A stretch of 64,000 bases of DNA from Desulfofundulus thermosubterraneus DSM 16057 (lineage in GTDB: Bacteria > Bacillota > Desulfotomaculia > Desulfotomaculales > Desulfovirgulaceae), in the NCBI RefSeq assembly GCF_900142025.1, contig NZ_FQZM01000018.1, positions 1-64,000 of the forward strand, given 5' to 3'. Below are positions 17,890-25,945 of the stretch, one piece after another; position 1 is the first letter of the stretch, and each line of letters opens with the position of its first letter. The notes under the pieces were generated by a model. That model had not been told where the DNA came from. It made no database searches and saw only the letters and a program-made list of their open reading frames with translations. A program made the translations under genes and the position numbers.

Positions 17890-18447
17890 ATGTTCAGAAC
17901 GATAGAATTCAGATTGAGCGGTTCAGGTGGCCAGGGCCTGATCCTGGCGGGCGTTATTTTAGCCGATGCGGCCATCCGGGAGGGCAAGAACGCCGTGCAG
18001 GCCCAGTCCTACGGCCCGGAGGCCCGGGGAGGCGCCAGCAAGGCGGAAGTGATTATCAGTGAAGGTGAAATTGACTACCCGAAAGTGGTCTTGCCCGATG
18101 TAGTCCTGGCCATGAGCCAGGATGCGGCCAATAAATATGCCGGGAAAGTCAAAAAGGGCGGCCTGCTGATTGTGGACAACACGTACGTGAAAAATGTGCC
18201 GCCGACCCCCGCCCGGGTGTACGTGTTCCCCATCAGCCGTCTGGCCCGGGAAAAAGTGGGGAAGGAAATGGTGGCTAATATAGTGGCGCTGGGGATACTG
18301 GCCGGATTGACCGGTGCTGTCTCCCGCCAGGCCCTGGAACAGGCGCTGCTTTCCCGCATCCCCAAAGGTACCGAAACCTTGAATATGCAGGCCCTGGAAG
18401 CGGGATTTGAAATGGCGAAGGCCTCTTCGGTAAAGGTTCCGGCTTAA
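17890..18447 (+). CDS. korC: 2-oxoacid:ferredoxin oxidoreductase gamma subunit
   Basis: About 185 residues. The gamma fold begins FRLSGSGGQGLILAGVILADAA and contains the conserved AQSYGPEARGGASKAEV segment. It completes the KorDABC heterotetramer. ATG 17890 is spaced nine nt from AAAGGAG; ATG 17881 abuts that site, and GTG 17866 overlaps the korB stop. No clear terminator follows; 18448-18660 contains a small repeat relic. Confidence 0.9.
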   Translation: MFRTIEFRLSGSGGQGLILAGVILADAAIREGKNAVQAQSYGPEARGGASKAEVIISEGEIDYPKVVLPDVVLAMSQDAANKYAGKVKKGGLLIVDNTYVKNVPPTPARVYVFPISRLAREKVGKEMVANIVALGILAGLTGAVSRQALEQALLSRIPKGTETLNMQALEAGFEMAKASSVKVPA

Positions 18448-18560
18448 AAAGAAAGAATGGTTGTTTTGGCTGGGAGCATATTTCCGGGAGATTAATTACC
18501 TGTTAGAAACTGCCAGAGGGAAAATGCTCCCGGTGCAGAAGGAATGAATAGGACTGTAAT

Positions 18561-18617
18561 AGGTACTGTCGCCAGTCCGGGAAAGATTTCCTTCCGGCTG
18601 CTTTTGCGGCAGTTTCT
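18561..18617. repeat. Short relic of the AGRTACTGYCGC element
   Basis: AGGTACTGTCGC at 18561-18572 equals the left end of the 7101-7584 element; GCGGCAGTTTCT at 18606-18617 is a degenerate inverted partner (9 of 12). It looks like a deleted or miniature copy. Confidence 0.45.
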
Positions 18618-18662
18618 TATTATGGTTGAATTGGGCCACGAGAGTCATCGGGGGAAAAAAGA

Positions 18663-19877
18663 TTGCTATGGAAGAAAAACTTATACGTCCTGTGCCTGAC
18701 CCAGTTTCTGGTCATGTCTTCAATGCAGCTGATCATGCCTTTTCTCCCCTTCTATATTGAGAAACTGGGCGTCACAGAACAGGGAGCCGTAACCGTCTGG
18801 ACGGGTATCATTGCCTCGGCCAATTTTCTGGCTTCGGCCATTATGTCCCCGGTGTGGGGGAATATGACGGATCGCCTTGGGTGTAAAATTATGGTTCTGC
18901 GTTCACTGGTTGCCCTGGCGACATTTGCCGTCTTTTTAAGCCTGGCGCAGAATGTTTACCAGTTTACGGCTATTCGGGCTTTGATGGGGGCCTTCAGTGG
19001 CTTTAATGCGGCGGCCATTGCCCTGGTGGCGGTAAATACGCCCGAACAGCACCTGGGTTATGCCCTTGGGCTTTTGCAAACGGCCCAGGTGGCGGGAACC
19101 ATAACAGGCCCGCTGTTCGGTGGAATAATAGCCAGCCTTTACGGATACCATCAGGTTTTTCATCTGATTACCTTGATAAATGGCTTTGCTGCGGTAATGG
19201 TATATAGCTTGATCAGGGAAAGTTCTGACCCTGGCTGTACCGTGCGGGATATACACAATCCGGCGGAGGAAAGTGGATCTTCCCCCGGGCAAACCCCTCT
19301 CTGGGTTGTTTTTGTCGTTATTTTCATTGCCCAGCTATCAGTACGTATTGTGGAACCAATGGTACCTATCTTTGTTAAATCCTTATACCAGGATGAGCGT
19401 TTTCTGTCCTTAATCGCCGGGATAATCATTGCTTCCACGGGTGTGGCCAATGTGCTGGGCGCCCCTGTGCTGGGGCGCCGCAGCGACAGATCCGGCTATA
19501 AATTAACCCTGGTGCTGTCCCTTACCGGTGCGGGTTTCCTGTACATGGCCCAAACCCTGGCCAGTTCCCCCTGGCAACTGGGCATATTAAGATTTTTTCT
19601 TGGTTTTTGTATGGCCGGCATTTTCCCGTCCGCCAATGCCATAGTGGGGCACCTTTTCCCGAAGGAAAAGCGGGGAAAGGCCTACGGCATAATTTCCAGC
19701 GCTACTTTTTTGGGCAATTTTACCGGGCCGCTGGCCGGGGGATTGATTGCCGCCCGGTTTAGTGTGCATGCTGTTTTCCCGGTTACAGGTGCACTGTTGC
19801 TGATCAACGCGCTGTGGGTGGTTAAATCCGTGGCGGAACCCAAAAAATTTTTTAGCTCCGGGCAGGAGGAAAATTAA
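18663..19877 (+). CDS. MFS transporter (12-TM drug/metabolite type)
   Basis: 404 residues with about 12 hydrophobic helices. The MFS motif A is seen as GNMTDRLGCKIMVL (about 68-81) and again as GRRSDRSGYKLTL in the second half. A charged loop near 190-215 separates the halves. It most resembles MdtG/TetA-type multidrug exporters; the substrate is unknown and could be a metabolite of the neighbouring operons. The TTG start at 18663 follows GGGGGAAAAAAGA. The region upstream holds only the relic repeat. Confidence 0.82.
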   Translation: MLWKKNLYVLCLTQFLVMSSMQLIMPFLPFYIEKLGVTEQGAVTVWTGIIASANFLASAIMSPVWGNMTDRLGCKIMVLRSLVALATFAVFLSLAQNVYQFTAIRALMGAFSGFNAAAIALVAVNTPEQHLGYALGLLQTAQVAGTITGPLFGGIIASLYGYHQVFHLITLINGFAAVMVYSLIRESSDPGCTVRDIHNPAEESGSSPGQTPLWVVFVVIFIAQLSVRIVEPMVPIFVKSLYQDERFLSLIAGIIIASTGVANVLGAPVLGRRSDRSGYKLTLVLSLTGAGFLYMAQTLASSPWQLGILRFFLGFCMAGIFPSANAIVGHLFPKEKRGKAYGIISSATFLGNFTGPLAGGLIAARFSVHAVFPVTGALLLINALWVVKSVAEPKKFFSSGQEEN

Positions 19878-19960
19878 ATACTTATGTCGAATACTTTCTT
19901 CAATCTGGTTTTCAAAAAATTTGCAACAGTGACTTTACATGCAGTGGGGGAGGCCCGAAG

Positions 19961-20293
19961 GTGAAAAAGACGGTGTTTGTGGCCGGCCATGCCAGCCTTC
20001 CCCAGGGTATGGCGGCCAAGGGTATATACGGTACCCTGGCCATAGTGGCGGAAATTGACCGCAAGTACGGCGTTATTGTCCAGGCATCCTGTACACTGGT
20101 TACTCCGCTGGCGCAGGAGTATATCAGATCAATTTTGGTGGGACATAGCCTGCTGGAAGGGATAGAGGAACCCATCCAGCAAATTAAAGAGTGCTATCAC
20201 GGGGCGGCGCAGAATGCCCTGATTGCCGCCCTTAAGGACTTGTACCGGACTTACCTCAACGGTTCCGGGCAGGCAAGTCAAAAGGTCAGGTAG
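19961..20293 (+). CDS. DUF3870 domain protein
   Basis: 110 residues. MKKTVFVAGHASLPQGMAAK and the core ASCTLVTPLAQEYIRSILVG match DUF3870, a small family of unknown function found in anaerobes, often beside organic-acid transport genes. No catalytic motif is known; the GHASLPQGMA segment and the single cysteine are the most conserved parts by eye. A GTG start at 19961 follows GGAGG-like GGGGAGG. Its place just ahead of the TRAP operon leader suggests a link to the same pathway, which is inference. Confidence 0.7.
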   Translation: MKKTVFVAGHASLPQGMAAKGIYGTLAIVAEIDRKYGVIVQASCTLVTPLAQEYIRSILVGHSLLEGIEEPIQQIKECYHGAAQNALIAALKDLYRTYLNGSGQASQKVR

Positions 20294-20351
20294 CGAAAAC
20301 AATAAATAAAGCGTCTTTAAAGCGAAAGAAGTGTTTTTAATAAGGGTCCGT

Positions 20352-20449
20352 CAACTGTAATATCTACAATCGACCGAGCGATCGGGCGGTGCGAGTAGAT
20401 AGGTAGCCAGTTGTACGCCGGGCGTCAACGGTTACCTATTTTTATTTTC
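20352..20449 (+). promoter_or_regulatory. Structured leader with terminator upstream of dctPQM (candidate riboswitch, copy 1)
   Basis: Three nested helices are possible: P1 CAACTG (20352-20357) / CAGTTG (20408-20413), P2 ATCTAC (20362-20367) / GTAGAT (20395-20400) and P3 ACCG (20373-20376) / CGGT (20387-20390). A terminator follows, ATAGGTAGCC (20399-20408) / GGTTACCTAT (20430-20439) then TTTTTATTTT. The terminator's 5' arm uses the ends of P2 and P1, so the folds compete. The same architecture recurs at 23585-23687. No known riboswitch consensus is recognised. Confidence 0.55.
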
Positions 20450-20558
20450 GGACTTTTGTTTAGGTTTTGACTTATACTTATGTTCGCACAGGGGGTGATT
20501 TTAGGGAAAAGGAAATTCAAAGAAAAAAGTTTGATAATTTTAGGAGGAGGTATCGCAA

Positions 20559-21581
20559 ATGAGAAAGCGGAACTACTTGTTTTCCCTGTTAGCTTTATTA
20601 ACGCTGTTCACACTTTTACTGGCAGGTTGTGGCGGCAAAAAAGAAGCGGCCCAGAACCAGTCCAGTGAAAAAATTGTGGCCAAGTTCAGTCACGTTGCTG
20701 CTCCGGGCACACCTAAGGGTCTGGCGGCGCAAAAGTTTGCGGACCTGGTAAAGGAGCGTACCAACGGGCGGGTGGAAATTCAGGTATTTCCGTCCTCCCA
20801 GCTTTATGGGGACAAGGACGAGTTTGAAGCCCTTCAGGCCAACAACGTCCAGTTTATCGCTCCATCTGCCGGTAAGTTAATCAGCTTCGACCAGCGCTTC
20901 CAGATCGGGGACATGCCTTTCCTGTTCAAAGATAACCAGGGGGCGGCTAGATTTTGGGATAGCGAAACAGGTAAAAAATTGCTGCAAAGCCTGGAAAGCC
21001 AGGGTATGGTCGGCCTTACCGCCTGGCCCAACGGCATGCGGCAGTTCATGAACAGCAAAAAGGAATTGAAAACCCCTGGAGATTTTAAAGGCCTGAAATT
21101 TCGGATTCCCGCTGGCGGCGTTTTAGTGGACATCTTCCAGGCACTGGGTGCGGGAACTGCCAACATTCCGTTTAGTGAAGTTTATACCGCCCTTCAACAA
21201 AAAGTTGTCGACGGAACCATTGCTACCTTTGACAACATCGAAAACGAAAAATATGCCGAAGTCCTGAATTATCTTACTGTAGCTAATGTCAACAATCTTT
21301 CCTATATCGTGATTGTAAACAAACAATTTTGGGATAGCCTCCCACCGGATATCCGGGAAACTGTTGAACAGTGCCTGAAAGAAGCGACGGAATATGAGCG
21401 GCAACTGGCCGATCAGCTGGACCAGGAAAGCATGGCTAAGTTAAAGCAGAAAATCAAGGTGCACGAGTTAACTCCGGAAGAACGCCAGGCTTTTGTGGAG
21501 GCCATGCAGCCGGTATGGGCCAAGTATGAACCCATTATCGGCAAGGATCTCTTTGAGGAAGCGAAAAGGTTAAATCAATAA
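20559..21581 (+). CDS. dctP: TRAP transporter substrate-binding lipoprotein
   Basis: 340 residues. A lipoprotein signal peptide (residues 1-24, lipobox LLAGC) precedes a DctP-type periplasmic binding fold. The conserved carboxylate-binding arginine should be that in LKFRIPAGG (about residue 182). The DctP family binds C4-dicarboxylates, 2-oxo acids and other organic acids and hands them to DctQM, driven by a Na+ or H+ gradient. ATG 20559 follows AGGAGGAGG-like AGGAGGAGGT. The downstream genes argue for a tricarboxylate or related acid as cargo, which is inference. Confidence 0.92.
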   Translation: MRKRNYLFSLLALLTLFTLLLAGCGGKKEAAQNQSSEKIVAKFSHVAAPGTPKGLAAQKFADLVKERTNGRVEIQVFPSSQLYGDKDEFEALQANNVQFIAPSAGKLISFDQRFQIGDMPFLFKDNQGAARFWDSETGKKLLQSLESQGMVGLTAWPNGMRQFMNSKKELKTPGDFKGLKFRIPAGGVLVDIFQALGAGTANIPFSEVYTALQQKVVDGTIATFDNIENEKYAEVLNYLTVANVNNLSYIVIVNKQFWDSLPPDIRETVEQCLKEATEYERQLADQLDQESMAKLKQKIKVHELTPEERQAFVEAMQPVWAKYEPIIGKDLFEEAKRLNQ

Positions 21582-21616
21582 ATATTAAATCCCGAGATGG
21601 CTTCGTTTGGGAGTTT

Positions 21617-21642
21617 CGGGTGCACCAGAAACGGTGTGCCCG
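21617..21642 (+). repeat. Intercistronic hairpin between dctP and dctQ
   Basis: CGGGTGCACC (21617-21626) / GGTGTGCCCG (21633-21642), loop AGAAAC, one G-U pair, no T-run. Such hairpins often keep the binding-protein message more abundant than the membrane subunits. Confidence 0.65.
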
Positions 21643-21677
21643 GTTCCCCCCGTTTTCAGGGGCGAAGGGGGTCAAAA

Positions 21678-22235
21678 ATGAAACGTCTGCCGCGTATTTA
21701 TTCCGCCTTCGAGGAGGCTATTGCCGGTATCTTTTTCTTTGCGGGAGTAACCCTGATCTTTTACGGGGTAATCAGCCGCTATGTATTTAAAAACCCCCTG
21801 TTTTGGGTGGACGAGATCTCTACTTATATACTCGTGTGGGGGTGTATTCTGGGTTGGAGCATCGCCCAGCGGGACGGGCGTCACATCCGGGTTAGTCTTT
21901 TATACAATTATATGCCACGAAAAGTGCAACACTATGTAAGTATCTTTGCCAGCATGGCCAGCATTTTGTTCTGCTTGTTCCTGACTTACCTGGGATACGT
22001 TTTGGAAACCAAGTACCTGCATACAGGACAGCGGTCCTTAAATACGCAGTTTCCCTTGTGGGCGGTGTACTTTTTTGTTCCCATTGCAGCTTTAATGCTT
22101 TGTACCCGGTATATTGAAGAGTTGTACCACCTTTTAAAAAATGGGGGAAAGGACAGGCCGGTGGCAGGGTCCGTGGAAACCGAGGATGGACAGAAAGGAG
22201 TAATGTCGCATCATGGAGGCAGCCCTACTCTTTAG
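21678..22235 (+). CDS. dctQ: TRAP transporter small permease
   Basis: About 185 residues, four transmembrane helices (roughly 15-35, 48-65, 88-110, 130-150), as expected for DctQ. The motif NPLFWVDEISTYILVWGCILGWSIAQRDGRHIRV is the family hallmark (short form: WVDE...DGRHIRV). The start is ATG 21678 behind GAAGGGGG; an upstream in-frame start at 21597 would read through the hairpin and is rejected. It overlaps dctM by 23 nt. Confidence 0.9.
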   Translation: MKRLPRIYSAFEEAIAGIFFFAGVTLIFYGVISRYVFKNPLFWVDEISTYILVWGCILGWSIAQRDGRHIRVSLLYNYMPRKVQHYVSIFASMASILFCLFLTYLGYVLETKYLHTGQRSLNTQFPLWAVYFFVPIAALMLCTRYIEELYHLLKNGGKDRPVAGSVETEDGQKGVMSHHGGSPTL

Positions 22236-23490
22236 TATTTTCATCATTTTGTTTCTTTTGCACGTACCCATTGCCTTGAGCCTGGCCATTTCCAGTGTCC
22301 TGGTTTTAGCCTTAACTACGGACTTCAACCTGTACATGGTGGCCCAGAGGATGTTTTCCGCCCTGGAGTCCCCTCCGCTCATGGCCATTCCCGGTTTTGT
22401 CCTGGCCGGTGCCATTATGGCCCACGGGGGGATTTCCCGGTACCTGATTGCTGCCCTGCGGGCCTGGGTCGGTCACCTGCGGGGGGGGCTTTCGGTAGTA
22501 ACCATCCTGGCCTGCATGATCTTTGCCGCCATCTCGGGTTCCAGCCCGGCCACTGCTGCCGCTATCGGAGGCATTCTTATACCGGCCATGGTAGAGGCCG
22601 GGTACGAGAAGCGTTACGCCATGGGGCTGGTGGCTGCTTCCGGTACCCTGGGTATTTTGATCCCGCCCAGTATTACCTTTGTGCTCATCGGGGTAACGGC
22701 TAACGAGTCCATCGGTAAGCTTTTTATGGCTGGTGTGTTACCGGGTATTTTGCTGGGCGGTGTACTCCTGTGTACAGCCATCATTTATGCACGGATTAAA
22801 AACTACGGTGGTGAGCCTAAGGTCGATTGGAAAACCAGGTGGCAATGTACCTGGAAAGCTATCCCCGGTTTTTTGCTACCTGTGATCATTCTGGGCAGCA
22901 TTTACGGCGGTATCTGCACACCAACGGAAGCTTCAATTGTGTCCGTCTTTTACGCCCTTTTTGTAACCATCTTTATATATCGTGAAATGACCTGGAGCAG
23001 GTTTCGCTCCATCCTCAGGGAAGCCATTGGCATCACTTCAATGATCTTCTTGATTATTCCCGCTGCCATGACCTTTGCCATGTATTTAACCAGTGAACAG
23101 ATTCCGGCTAAAATTGCTCAATGGATTGCCGGTAGCAATTTGGGTGTGGCTGGCTTCTGGGTGGCAGTAAACACCATGTTCTTTGTCATGGGTACTTTTC
23201 TGGAGGCTGTTTCTATTGTGCTGATCACCCTTCCCATTTTGATACCTATAATCAAACACCTGGATATCAATATGCTCCATTTTGCCGTCATTATGGTCAT
23301 CAATATGGAACTGGCCATGATTACGCCTCCCGTGGGACTGAACCTTTTTGTGGTCAGCGGGATTGGCCGGGAGCGTCTGGAAGAAGTCGTCAAGGGCGTA
23401 CTGCCCTTTATAACCGTTATGATCCTTACCCTTATATGCTTGATTCTTTTCCCGAAAATTTCCCTTTACCTGCCCTCGCTAATGCGCTAA
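22213..23490 (+). CDS. dctM: TRAP transporter large permease
   Basis: 425 residues, about 12 hydrophobic segments. Family motifs include SGSSPATAAAIGGILIPAM (about 113-131) and GTLGILIPPSITFVLIGVTANESIGKLFMAGVLPG, with the symmetric MITPPVGLNLFV near 375. It is the ion-coupled transport subunit working with DctQ and DctP. ATG 22213 lies inside dctQ with AGAAAGGAG upstream. The end is followed by the second structured leader. Confidence 0.93.
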   Translation: MEAALLFSIFIILFLLHVPIALSLAISSVLVLALTTDFNLYMVAQRMFSALESPPLMAIPGFVLAGAIMAHGGISRYLIAALRAWVGHLRGGLSVVTILACMIFAAISGSSPATAAAIGGILIPAMVEAGYEKRYAMGLVAASGTLGILIPPSITFVLIGVTANESIGKLFMAGVLPGILLGGVLLCTAIIYARIKNYGGEPKVDWKTRWQCTWKAIPGFLLPVIILGSIYGGICTPTEASIVSVFYALFVTIFIYREMTWSRFRSILREAIGITSMIFLIIPAAMTFAMYLTSEQIPAKIAQWIAGSNLGVAGFWVAVNTMFFVMGTFLEAVSIVLITLPILIPIIKHLDINMLHFAVIMVINMELAMITPPVGLNLFVVSGIGRERLEEVVKGVLPFITVMILTLICLILFPKISLYLPSLMR

Positions 23491-23584
23491 AATTAAAAAC
23501 TGAACCCACGTATTTTGTATACATTTTAAAAGCCGTTTTTCGAGGAGTTCCCTTTGATGAGCTTTATAGCCGGGAACTTCGGTG

Positions 23585-23687
23585 CAACTGCGGTTATTCA
23601 CCACCGTGCGGGCAGACCGGGCGGTAAGAGTGGATAAGGCAACCAGTTGTAACTTACGGTTACATGCTGGTTGCCTTTATGTTTTTT
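23585..23687 (+). promoter_or_regulatory. Structured leader with terminator upstream of prpF (candidate riboswitch, copy 2)
   Basis: Same plan as copy 1: P1 CAACTG (23585-23590) / CAGTTG (23644-23649), P2 ATTCAC (23596-23601) / GTGGAT (23630-23635), P3 ACCG (23603-23606) / CGGT (23622-23625). P2 differs from copy 1 on both strands while keeping its pairing. The terminator AAGGCAACCAG (23636-23646) / CTGGTTGCCTT (23667-23677) is a perfect 11-bp stem followed by TATGTTTTTT, and its 5' arm contains the CAG of P1. Shared unpaired text is GGGCGGTNNGAGT and ACCAGTTGTA. Confidence 0.55.
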
Positions 23688-23731
23688 AACCCATTTTATC
23701 CGACGGGATGAGAAAAGGAGGTTTCTTAGGC

Positions 23732-24898
23732 GTGCGGGAGTTTGAAAAAATACGCTGCGCCATCATCCGGGGAGGTACCAGCAAAGGGGTTTTCCTGCTG
23801 GAAAACGACCTGCCCCGGGATCCTGAAACACGGGACCGGGTGATCCTGGCCATCTTTGGCAGTCCCGACCCCCGGCAAATTAACGGCCTGGGCGGAGCGG
23901 ACTCTTTAACCAGCAAGGTGGCCATTATCGGGCGTTCCAGCAGGCCCGACGCCGATGTGGATTACACCTTCGGGCAAGTCAGCATTACGGCCCCCCTGGT
24001 GGATTATAAGGGCAACTGCGGCAATATTTCTTCCGCCGTGGGTCCTTTTGCCATCGACGAGGGCCTGGTTAAAGCAGTGGAGCCCGTAACCACGGTACGT
24101 ATCTTTAACACCAACACCGGGAAAATCATTGCGGCGGAAGTTCCCGTTAAGGATGGGAGGGCGGTCACCGAGGGTGACCTGGCCATTGACGGCGTGCCGG
24201 GTACCGGCGCCCGCATCACTTTGAACTTCCTGGATTCCGGTGGAGCGGTAACGGGAAAGTTGCTCCCGACCGGCAATTTAAAGGATGAAATAACCCTGTC
24301 CGACGGGACCAGGCTGACGGTGTCCCTGGTGGATGCCGCCAACCCGGCGGTATTTTTTAAGGCCACGGACCTGGGGCTGACCGGCGTGGAACTGCCGGAT
24401 GTGGTCAACAATGACCCGCAGTTACTGGCCCGCATCGAAGAGATCCGGAGCATTGCCGCCGAAATGATGGGGTTGGCGCACCGGCTGGAGGCCACAGCGA
24501 AAAGCCCGGCGGTACCCAAGATCGTCTTTGTCTCTCCGCCCTGTGCATATAAAACCAGCGACGGCCGGGTCATCGAAGCCGGCCAGATTGACCTGGTGGC
24601 GCGGACCATGTCCATGCAGAAGATGCACAAGGCCTTCGCCGTAACGGGTGGGATCTGCACGTCGACGGCAGCCAAGCTGGAGGGGACGGTGGTCAGCGAG
24701 GTCCTGGGCCCATCTGCCCGGCAGGGCAATGTGGTCAGGTTGGGACATCCTTCGGGCACTTTGGAATTTGAAATCGAAATTTCCCGCGATGCCGGCGGCA
24801 ATCCGCGGCTGGAAAAAGCTGCGGTGGCCCGGACGGCCCGCCGCATCATGGATGGTTTTGTTTATGTGCCGCGCCGGATTTTCTGGCCGGAAGTTTAA
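23732..24898 (+). CDS. prpF: PrpF-family isomerase (aconitate/methylaconitate/methylitaconate type)
   Basis: About 388 residues, two-domain diaminopimelate-epimerase-like fold. IRCAIIRGGTSKGVFLLENDLP (family text RGGTSKGVF) and the GNCGNISSAVGPFA motif are the hallmarks. Known members isomerise 2-methylaconitate (PrpF), trans-/cis-aconitate (aconitate delta-isomerase) or 3-methylitaconate (Mii). With aconitase and isocitrate dehydrogenase beside it and no prpBCD, trans-aconitate to cis-aconitate is the most economical reading. The start is GTG 23732 behind AAAAGGAGG; ATG 23708 lies before that site. Confidence 0.85.
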   Translation: MREFEKIRCAIIRGGTSKGVFLLENDLPRDPETRDRVILAIFGSPDPRQINGLGGADSLTSKVAIIGRSSRPDADVDYTFGQVSITAPLVDYKGNCGNISSAVGPFAIDEGLVKAVEPVTTVRIFNTNTGKIIAAEVPVKDGRAVTEGDLAIDGVPGTGARITLNFLDSGGAVTGKLLPTGNLKDEITLSDGTRLTVSLVDAANPAVFFKATDLGLTGVELPDVVNNDPQLLARIEEIRSIAAEMMGLAHRLEATAKSPAVPKIVFVSPPCAYKTSDGRVIEAGQIDLVARTMSMQKMHKAFAVTGGICTSTAAKLEGTVVSEVLGPSARQGNVVRLGHPSGTLEFEIEISRDAGGNPRLEKAAVARTARRIMDGFVYVPRRIFWPEV

Positions 24899-24929
24899 CT
24901 GGTAACAGCACACAAAAGGAGGGGCTGGC

Positions 24930-25931
24930 ATGTACCGCATTACCCTGATTCCCGGAGACGGCATTGGACCCGATATCACGGCGGCTACCAGGACGGTTCT
25001 GGCCGCTACCGGAGTGGATATTCAGTGGGAGGAAAAACTGGCCGGAGAAACCGCCCTGAGGGAGTACGGGGAGCTTTTGCCGGAGGATACCCTGGCCTCC
25101 ATCAGAAAAAACAAGGTGGCCCTGAAGGGCCCCCTGACCACTCCCGTGGGCACCGGTTTCCGCAGTGTTAATGTGGCCCTGCGCAAGGAGTTTGATTTGT
25201 TCGCCAATCTCCGTCCTGCCCGTACATACCAGGGCGTTAAATCGCGCTATGATAATGTGGATCTGGTGGTTGTCCGGGAAAATACCGAGGACCTGTATGC
25301 CGGTATCGAACATATGGTAGGCGAAGATGCGGCCGAAAGCATCAAGATTATCACCCGCCGGGGGGCGGAACGGATCATCCGCTTTGCCTTTGAATATGCC
25401 GTGCGGGAAGGACGCAAAAAAGTGACTGTGGTCCATAAAGCTAACATCATGAAGTGCACCGACGGCCTGTTTCTGGCCGTGGCCCGGAAGGTAGCCGAGG
25501 ATTATCCCCAAATTGAATTTGAAGATCGCATTGTGGACAACATGTGCATGCAGCTGGTGCAAAAACCGGAGCTGTACGATGTGCTGGTGATGCCCAACCT
25601 CTACGGGGACATCATATCGGACCTCTGTGCCGGCCTGGTGGGCGGTCTGGGGATGGCCCCGGGGGCTAATATCGGCACCGATATAGCCATCTTTGAACCC
25701 GTTCACGGTAGTGCCCCCAAATACGCCGGACAGAACAAGGTAAACCCCTCAGCCATGATTTTTTCCGCTGTCATGATGCTGAAATACCTGGGTGAAAAAG
25801 AAGCGGCGGCTAAGGTGGAAAGGGCGCTGGCCGAAGTCATCCGTGAAGGACGTGTGGTGACCTACGACCTGGGAGGCAGCGCCAGCACCTCCGAAATGGC
25901 CGAGGCCATTGTAGACAAAATGCGCGGGTAA
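24930..25931 (+). CDS. Isocitrate dehydrogenase, NAD-type (beta-decarboxylating family)
   Basis: 333 residues. The family start [13 protein letters not shown], substrate arginines in [21 protein letters not shown], the YAGIEH segment, the metal-binding [17 protein letters not shown] and the coenzyme loop [20 protein letters not shown] are all present. The [11 protein letters not shown] segment resembles NAD-dependent isocitrate (mitochondrial type) rather than isopropylmalate dehydrogenases. Homoisocitrate or tartrate/malate activity cannot be ruled out. It converts isocitrate to 2-oxoglutarate, feeding KorDABC. ATG 24930 follows AAAGGAGG; 31 nt after prpF, 14 nt before the next gene. Confidence 0.85.
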   Translation: MYRITLIPGDGIGPDITAATRTVLAATGVDIQWEEKLAGETALREYGELLPEDTLASIRKNKVALKGPLTTPVGTGFRSVNVALRKEFDLFANLRPARTYQGVKSRYDNVDLVVVRENTEDLYAGIEHMVGEDAAESIKIITRRGAERIIRFAFEYAVREGRKKVTVVHKANIMKCTDGLFLAVARKVAEDYPQIEFEDRIVDNMCMQLVQKPELYDVLVMPNLYGDIISDLCAGLVGGLGMAPGANIGTDIAIFEPVHGSAPKYAGQNKVNPSAMIFSAVMMLKYLGEKEAAAKVERALAEVIREGRVVTYDLGGSASTSEMAEAIVDKMRG

Positions 25932-25945
25932 GGAGGTAGTCCCCT

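Noticed and set aside
20401-20440. Cyclic-di-GMP (GEMM) riboswitch suggested by GGTAGCC...GGTTACC
   Set aside because: Only this short stem resembles GEMM; the aptamer core and tetraloop-receptor arrangement are missing.
23500-23700. Cobalamin riboswitch ahead of prpF
   Set aside because: GGTGCAACTGCGG and the GCGGGC stretch suggested one, but the B12-box core (GCCACTG) and the expected length are absent.
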